From positions 124,001-188,000 of the forward strand of contig NZ_JAESWC010000008.1 in NCBI RefSeq assembly GCF_016765585.1: a DNA stretch of 64,000 bases, read 5' to 3'. Positions 63,235 through 64,000 of this stretch are shown here, one piece after another. The notes below the pieces were generated by a model. The model was given only the letters and a program-made list of their open reading frames with translations. It had not been told where the DNA came from and ran no database searches. The position numbers were made by a program, and so were the translations under genes. Each line of letters opens with the position of its first letter. The first letter of the stretch is position 1. Origin of the DNA: Clostridium rhizosphaerae (lineage in GTDB: Bacteria; Bacillota; Clostridia; Clostridiales; Clostridiaceae).

Positions 63235-64000
63235 CAAAGTTTTTTCCGTTGCCTGAAGCAAATTATTTAAATCGTAAACTTCTCCTTCTTCTATAAGCTT
63301 ATTAAGCTGCATTTGAAATCTTGTAGATTCTCCCGGCTTGCCTATGGAAGCTAAAGTTATTATGTTATTCATTATATTTGATATTAAGCTTGACTTAACT
63401 TCAAATAATTTTTGAGCATCTTTAATCTCATCCTTTATCTCCAGCATAAGCTGATCTAAATTAGAGGCTGCATCAGCTGCATTCTTAAGCTTTTGTCTAA
63501 TATCATGAGGAATCTCATGCTTATATTTATAGTTAAGTGAATGCTCAATAGTGGCCCAAAAATTCATGGCAAGAGTTCTTATTTGAAATTCTGCTAAAAT
63601 ATCCTTTTGACCTTCTGCTAAGTTTACGGGATATTTAATAATCATATGATAGCTTCTATAACCACTTTCCTTATAATTAGTCACATAGTCTTTCTCATAC
63701 ATAATCTGCATATCTTTTCTAATTCTAATAAGCTGTACTACTCTTTCTATATCATCCACAAACTGACACATTACTCTTATGCCTGCTATATCTTCCATTT
63801 CATATTCTATTCGATCTAAAGGTATATTAAATTTGTTAGCTTTTTCAAGTATACTTGCTATTTCTTTTACTCTTCCTGTGACAAACTCAATCGGTGAGTA
63901 TTCATTTTTTCGTCGGAGTTCTGTTCTTATGCTTCTAAACTTTACTTTTAACTCATCAACAGCTTGTTCATAAGGTATCAGAAATGTTTTCCACTCTCTT
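63220..64000 (-). CDS. GTP pyrophosphokinase, small RelA/SpoT-type (5' end outside window)
   Basis: The frame is open from the window end to 63220, about 260 codons, with no start visible; the ATG at 63796-63798 is internal. The RelA/SpoT synthetase domain is clear: IEYEMEDIAGIRVMCQFVDD, the YKESGYRSYHMIIKYP substrate block, and AEFQIRTLAMNFWATIEHSL. It transfers pyrophosphate to GDP or GTP to make (p)ppGpp. No HD hydrolase domain is present in the visible part, as in YjbM/YwaC small synthetases. The C-terminal helices may serve in multimer formation. Confidence 0.92.
   Translation of the reverse strand, partial: REWKTFLIPYEQAVDELKVKFRSIRTELRRKNEYSPIEFVTGRVKEIASILEKANKFNIPLDRIEYEMEDIAGIRVMCQFVDDIERVVQLIRIRKDMQIMYEKDYVTNYKESGYRSYHMIIKYPVNLAEGQKDILAEFQIRTLAMNFWATIEHSLNYKYKHEIPHDIRQKLKNAADAASNLDQLMLEIKDEIKDAQKLFEVKSSLISNIMNNIITLASIGKPGESTRFQMQLNKLIEEGEVYDLNNLLQATEKTLEKYK

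Noticed and set aside
63220-63798. Complete 192-residue RelA-like protein starting at 63798
   Set aside because: The frame and clear RelA/SpoT similarity continue upstream to the window edge, so that ATG is internal and the gene is truncated by the window.

Overview
The window looks like ordinary chromosome of a low-GC, spore-forming Firmicute, most likely Clostridium sensu stricto. The support is strong AT bias, Shine-Dalgarno-led genes with frequent GTG/TTG starts, a SleB-type spore cortex hydrolase, T-box, M-box and c-di-GMP-I leader RNAs, and clostridial families such as the SDR-type threonine dehydrogenase and DUF5685. I cannot name the species. There is no rRNA, prophage or CRISPR array. 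Many starts were moved downstream of the longest ORF to fit the ribosome binding site.

1-16.5 kb, nearly all minus strand: the start of a helicase-like gene, ugpQ, mnmA, proC, a deoxynucleoside kinase, nth, a Na+-pump decarboxylase beta subunit with a 45-residue gamma-like partner, kbl-tdh for threonine to glycine, plsC, queG, and cysK-cysE behind a Cys-specific T-box. Then come sleB and a magnesium operon. It has a consensus promoter, an M-box riboswitch with terminator, a soluble MgtE-like PRC/CBS protein and an NRAMP-family transporter with altered metal-site motifs.

16.5-31 kb: a MacAB-like export operon (lipoprotein adaptor, 981-residue permease, two ATPases, one with an AbrB-type tail), a YgiQ-type radical SAM gene, and a cytoplasmic BMP-like protein with a ParB-like N-terminal part. 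A decayed insertion sequence follows, then an LPXTG surface protein under a c-di-GMP-I riboswitch and a broken RHS-repeat gene.

31-48.5 kb: lipid and membrane genes (diacylglycerol-type kinase, pssA, TVP38 family), a cation exchanger behind a hairpin that hides its ribosome binding site, sdaAB-sdaAA, a uridine-kinase-like fusion, DUF421/DUF4363, a nucleoid-associated protein and a lipoprotein alpha-amylase. A plus-strand run follows: HD phosphohydrolase, CYTH, DUF5685, J-domain and membrane protein. The DUF5685 protein has two Asp-rich motifs. A tRNA-Gln(CTG) follows.

48.6-64 kb: potE and speF (ornithine decarboxylation and putrescine export, very like the enterobacterial pair), a PucR regulator, a two-component/ABC module with an exported protein, an almost gene-free 0.9 kb with a fold-back repeat element, a zinc-ribbon membrane protein, leuS behind a Leu T-box, and a truncated RelA/SpoT-type synthetase at the edge.

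Several families of short palindromic repeats are scattered between genes, at 4.8/26.4, 11.2/24.3, 40.1/44.5 and 26.6/59.2 kb. The best candidates for follow-up are the Mg-NRAMP operon, the CYTH-DUF5685-DnaJ cluster, the intracellular BMP fusion and the c-di-GMP-controlled surface protein.
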